Below are positions 7,286 through 9,914 of a DNA stretch of 9,914 nucleotides, one piece after another. The DNA comes from Ramlibacter sp. Lineage in GTDB: Bacteria > Pseudomonadota > Gammaproteobacteria > Burkholderiales > Burkholderiaceae_C. Both the position numbers and the translations under genes were made by a program. Each line of letters opens with the position of its first letter. The first letter of the stretch is position 1. Under the pieces are notes generated by a model. It ran no database searches. It saw only the letters and a program-made list of their open reading frames with translations, and was not told the DNA's origin. The stretch is from contig JAQGMT010000423.1 of the NCBI GenBank assembly GCA_028292185.1, positions 1 through 9,914 on the forward strand. The letters are read 5' to 3'.

Positions 7286-8167
7286 CTACAACCAGTAGAC
7301 CAGCGTGTAGAGGCCCAGCCACACTACGTCGACGAAGTGCCAGTACCAGGCGGCGCCTTCGAACCCGAAATGGTGGTCGGGCGTGAAGTGGCCCTTCATG
7401 ATCCGCAGCGTGATGAACAGCAGCATCAGCATGCCGACGATCACGTGGAACCCGTGGAAGCCCGTCAGCATGAAGAAGGTGGAGCCGTAGGCGCCGGAGC
7501 TCAGCTTGAGGTTGAGCTCATGGTACGCGTGGAAATATTCGTAGGCCTGCACGCAGACGAAGGTGGCGCCCAGCAGCACCGTGATCCACATGAACAGGAT
7601 CGTGCGGCCGCGATGGTTCTCGCGCAGCGCATGGTGGGCGATGGTGAGTGTGACGCCCGACGACAGCAGCAATGCCGTGTTGATCGTGGGCAGCCAGAAC
7701 GGCGTCATCGTCTGGAACGGCTCGATGATGCCCGCGGGCGATGCCGTGGTGCCCGGTGCGACCGACGGCCAGACCGCCTTGAAGTCGGGCCACAGCAATG
7801 CGTTGTCCAGGCCGCCCAGCGCCGGCACCGAGTGGGAGCGCATCCACCACAAGGCGGTGAAGAACGCGCCGAAGAACATCACTTCGGAGAAGATGAACCA
7901 GCTCATGCTCCAGCGGAACGACAGGTCCACCTTGTGCCCGTACGAGCCGCCTTCGCTCTCGCCGATGGCTTGGCGGAACCACTGGAACAGCACCCCGAAC
8001 AACCAGAGGAAGCCGAACAGCAGCAGGTATTCGCCCCAGCCCGATCCGTTGATCCACTGCGAGGCGCCAAAGAAGATGCACAGCAGGCCGAACGAGGCCA
8101 TCGCCGGATGCCGCGACGGTGCCGGGACGAAGTAATAGGGCTTGGTGACGCTTGCGCTTGTACTCAT
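7286..8167 (-). CDS. ctaE: Cytochrome c oxidase subunit III
   Basis: Subunit III (CoxC/COX3) is an integral membrane subunit of aa3 oxidase; it has no metal centre and stabilises subunit I during turnover. The 293-residue product has about seven helices and family motifs including YYFVPAPSRHPAMASFG at the N-terminus, FIFSEVMFFGAFFTALWW with the conserved Glu95, FFMLTGFHGFHVIVG, and the closing WYWHFVDVVWLGLYTLVYW. The frame is open up to 8203, but the ATG at 8167 is chosen because AGGAG lies five bases upstream and the N-terminus then matches the family. It is the last gene of the ctaD to ctaE run, 48 bases after the DUF2970 gene. Its stop is followed at once by a tandem 14-bp repeat and then by a hairpin terminator. 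Confidence 0.96.
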   Translation of the reverse strand: MSTSASVTKPYYFVPAPSRHPAMASFGLLCIFFGASQWINGSGWGEYLLLFGFLWLFGVLFQWFRQAIGESEGGSYGHKVDLSFRWSMSWFIFSEVMFFGAFFTALWWMRSHSVPALGGLDNALLWPDFKAVWPSVAPGTTASPAGIIEPFQTMTPFWLPTINTALLLSSGVTLTIAHHALRENHRGRTILFMWITVLLGATFVCVQAYEYFHAYHELNLKLSSGAYGSTFFMLTGFHGFHVIVGMLMLLFITLRIMKGHFTPDHHFGFEGAAWYWHFVDVVWLGLYTLVYWL

Positions 8168-8172
8168 CTGAA

Positions 8173-8177
8173 CTCCT
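8173..8177 (-). promoter_or_regulatory. Ribosome binding site of ctaE
   Basis: On the complement this reads AGGAG, five bases before the ATG at 8167. It supports that start over the upstream in-frame ATG at 8203, which has no such site. Confidence 0.7.
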
Positions 8178-8215
8178 GCTGATGCCTCGAAATTATTCTT
8201 CAATGCCTGTCTGCG

Positions 8216-8395
8216 CTAACCGGCCACCCAGCGGACCAGCAGCACCAGCGCGCCGACGAACAGCGCCACGCCGAGCAACGCCACCGCGATGACGTGAAAT
8301 GGATTCACCTTGCCGAGGTCCGCCTGGAACTCGCTGTGCTTGCGGATCCCGATGAACGACCAGGCAACGGTCTTGATGGTCTGCAATACGTTCAT
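8216..8395 (-). CDS. DUF2970 small membrane protein
   Basis: This 59-residue protein has an amphipathic N-terminal half (VAWSFIGIRKHSEFQADLG) and one membrane helix (about 34-55). The segment with GIRK, followed by a conserved NP and a hydrophobic tail, matches DUF2970, a family of unknown function commonly found in oxidase clusters of betaproteobacteria. It overlaps ctaG as ATGA (8392-8395), so its translation should be coupled to that of the CuB chaperone, which suggests a helper role in oxidase assembly or membrane anchoring; that is inference. The longer reading frame upstream lies inside ctaG in another frame and is not used. Confidence 0.82.
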   Translation of the reverse strand: MNVLQTIKTVAWSFIGIRKHSEFQADLGKVNPFHVIAVALLGVALFVGALVLLVRWVAG

Positions 8396-8964
8396 GCGGG
8401 TGCGTCGGGCGTCTTGCTGCCGACTTCGAAGAAGGTATACGACAGCGTGATGGTCGTGACATCCTTGGACAGCCGGCGATCGATCACGAAGGTGACCGGC
8501 CACTGCTTCTTCTCGCCCGGATCCAGCGTGTACTGCTTGAAGCAGAAGCACTCGACCTTGTTGAAATGCGCCGCCGCCTGGTGCGGCGCATAGCTGGGAA
8601 TCGCCTGGGCCGACATGCGCCGGTTCTGCACGTTCTGGAACTCGTACATCACCGTGGCCAGTTCGCCGGGATGCACCTGCAGCGAGCGCTGGGCCGGCTT
8701 GAACTCCCACGGTCCGCGCGCATTGGCGTCGAATTCGACGGTGATCGTGCGGCTCAGGTCCACCTGCGAGTTGCCCGAGGCCACTTCACTGCCCGTTGAA
8801 CTGCCGCCCGGCACCTGCCGCTCCGACAGCGACAGGATGTTGATGCCCGTCACCTCGCAGATGTGCTTGTACAGCGGAATCAGCCCGTAGCCGAAGCCGA
8901 ACATGGCGGCGGTGACCACGGCCAGCTTGCCGACCATCTTGGCATTTTCGGAACGGATGCTCAT
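8392..8964 (-). CDS. ctaG: Cytochrome c oxidase assembly protein CtaG (CuB chaperone, COX11 family)
   Basis: CtaG delivers copper to the CuB site of subunit I. The 190-residue protein has a cytoplasmic N-terminal tail, one membrane helix (about 11-31), and a periplasmic immunoglobulin-like domain. The copper-binding pair is present in VECFCFKQ (Cys139 and Cys141), along with the conserved Cys36 just after the helix (YKHICEVTG) and the family motifs WEFKPAQ and AIPSYAPHQAAAHF. Length is normal. A moderately long Ser/Gly-rich insert (about 52-67, GGSSTGSEVASGNS) lies between helix and domain. It begins four bases after the stop of the 37-residue gene and ends in an ATGA overlap with the DUF2970 gene. 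No good ribosome site is seen, which fits coupled translation within the ctaD operon. Confidence 0.95.
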   Translation of the reverse strand: MSIRSENAKMVGKLAVVTAAMFGFGYGLIPLYKHICEVTGINILSLSERQVPGGSSTGSEVASGNSQVDLSRTITVEFDANARGPWEFKPAQRSLQVHPGELATVMYEFQNVQNRRMSAQAIPSYAPHQAAAHFNKVECFCFKQYTLDPGEKKQWPVTFVIDRRLSKDVTTITLSYTFFEVGSKTPDAPA

Positions 8965-8968
8965 GAGG

Positions 8969-9082
8969 TCAGTGGCCCAGCAGGAACATCTTGACGACGA
9001 AGCCGATGAAGAACACCAGCGCGATGGACGCCAGGACCAGCGCCATCCGCAGGTTGCCCTTCTTCTGATCTTCAGTGGCCAT
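8969..9082 (-). CDS. Cytochrome oxidase small assembly protein
   Basis: This 37-residue protein has a charged start (MATEDQKKGNLR) and one membrane helix (about 12-34), ending FLLGH. A protein of this size and form, named cytochrome oxidase small assembly protein in current annotation, is regularly found between ctaD and ctaG in Burkholderiales. It is 14 bases after the ctaD stop and four before the ctaG start, so it lies within the transcript. The frame is open upstream, but that part overlaps the ctaD C-terminus and looks like a shadow, so the ATG at 9082 is preferred. There is no clear ribosome site. The role is inferred from context and family name only. Confidence 0.8.
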   Translation of the reverse strand: MATEDQKKGNLRMALVLASIALVFFIGFVVKMFLLGH

Positions 9083-9096
9083 GTGTCGGTAGGAGT

Positions 9097-9914
9097 TCAG
9101 TGACCCGTGGACACCTGCGCGTCCAGGACGCGGGTGGCGGTGTGATCCAGGCGCGGCGGCGTTTCGAAGGTGTGGAACGGCGCCGGCGACGGCACTTCCC
9201 ACTCCAGGCCCTCGGCACCCTTGCCGTCCGGGTCGTTCCACGGACGCTGCGGCGCGGGTTCACCGCGGCCGCGCATTACCGGCAGCACGATCGCGAAGAA
9301 GAAGTACACCTGCGCCAGACCGAATGCGAAGCCGCCGAGGGACGCGAGCATGTTGAAGTCGGCGAACTGCATCGGGTAGTCGGCGTAGCGGCGCGGCATG
9401 CCGGCCAGCCCCAGGAAGTGCATTGGGAAGAAGGTGACGTTGAACGCGATCATCGTCCACCAGAAGTGGATCTTGCCGCGCGACTCGTTGTACATCACGC
9501 CCGTCCACTTCGGCGACCAGTAGTAGAAGCCGGAGAACATCGCGAACAAGGACCCGGCCACCAGCACGTAGTGGAAGTGGGCCACGACGTAGTAGGTGTC
9601 CTGCAGCAGCAGGTCGATTGGCGCCATGGCCAGGATCAGGCCGGTGAAGCCGCCGATGGTGAACACGAAGATGAAGCCGATGGCGAACAGCATCGGCGTC
9701 TCGAGCGTCATCTAGCCTTGCCACATGGTCGCGATCCAGTTGAATATCTTCACGGCCGTGGGCACCGCGATCAGCATGGTCGCGTACATGAATAACAGCT
9801 GGCCCGTCACCGGCATGCCGGTGGTGAACATGTGGTGCGCCCACACGATGAACGACAGGATGGCGATCGAGCTGGTCGCGTAGACCATCGAGGCGTAGCC
9901 GAACAGGCGCTTGC
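9097..9914 (-). pseudogene. ctaD: Cytochrome c oxidase subunit I, interrupted by an in-frame TAG; 5' part outside window
   Basis: CtaD is the catalytic subunit that reduces oxygen at the heme a3/CuB centre. The window holds the C-terminal half of the usual 530-540 residues. Reading right to left, 9912-9715 encodes 66 residues with the CuB ligands His-His in [16 protein letters not shown] and the K-channel Lys in [12 protein letters not shown] at 9712-9714 then interrupts the frame where the family has Ser (MWQG-S-MT). The frame resumes at once with ATG at 9711 and runs 204 residues to 9097, with the heme a3 and heme a ligands in VVAHFHYV (His45 and His47 of this fragment). No frameshift is involved and all visible ligands remain. 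Possible readings are a base-call error, a decaying copy, suppression, or two chains made by stop-restart at TAGATG. It should head the ctaD, small protein, ctaG, DUF2970, ctaE run; subunit II probably lies just outside the window. Confidence 0.9.
9712..9714 (-). other. In-frame TAG stop within ctaD
   Basis: On the complement the codons read ATG TGG CAA GGC TAG ATG ACG. The family expects Ser, usually TCG in a GC-rich genome, at the TAG, so one base (C to A on the coding strand, G to T at 9713 on the given strand) explains it. The frame matches the family on both sides. Confidence 0.95.

Noticed and set aside
8396..8710. Upstream extension of the DUF2970 frame
   Set aside because: It lies entirely within ctaG in another frame; the protein family begins at the ATG at 8395.
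9097..9711. Treating the 204-residue frame as an independent full gene
   Set aside because: It is plainly the C-terminal part of subunit I; the upstream codons continue the same family alignment in the same frame.

Overview
The window comes from a high-GC betaproteobacterium, most likely order Burkholderiales and close to Comamonadaceae (inferred from the RpoH sequence and the gene order; no search was run). It holds a heat-shock sigma factor gene, a membrane sensor gene, and most of the gene set that builds aa3-type cytochrome c oxidase. I see no tRNA, rRNA, CRISPR array, insertion sequence or phage gene.

Layout. 1-1080 (+): a perfect CIRCE operator (HrcA binding site), then rpoH (sigma-32), then a strong intrinsic terminator. 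1116-2873 (+): a 7TM-DISM sensor with a C-terminal GGDEF-like domain whose catalytic motifs are degenerate. 2880-6972 (-): a tightly packed operon read right to left: SURF1, a Sco-like membrane protein with a C-x3-C motif, ctaA (heme a synthase), ctaB (heme o synthase) and a Sco/SenC copper-chaperone lipoprotein. 6988-7209 (+): a 73-residue twin-transmembrane DUF2909 protein, divergent from SURF1 with only 15 bp between start codons, followed by a palindromic terminator. 7286-9914 (-), again right to left: ctaD (subunit I, cut by the window edge), a 37-residue one-TM assembly protein, ctaG (CuB chaperone), a 59-residue DUF2970 protein and ctaE (subunit III).

The minus-strand genes form one functional unit. 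CtaB and CtaA turn heme b into heme o and then heme a. SURF1 helps place heme a in subunit I. CtaG supplies CuB, and Sco (perhaps with the Sco-like protein) supplies CuA. CtaD and CtaE are structural subunits; the CuA-bearing subunit II is presumably just beyond the right edge.

The main anomaly is an in-frame TAG in ctaD at 9712-9714, exactly where the family has a Ser codon and directly before an ATG. It splits the reading frame between the CuB-ligand half and the heme-ligand half. A base-call error, a decaying paralogue or real gene fission could each explain it. Other points of note are the CIRCE site on rpoH, the pseudo-GGDEF sensor, the second Sco-like protein and the 15-bp divergent start region. 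Otherwise this is a conserved core locus, and I did not find a wholly new system.
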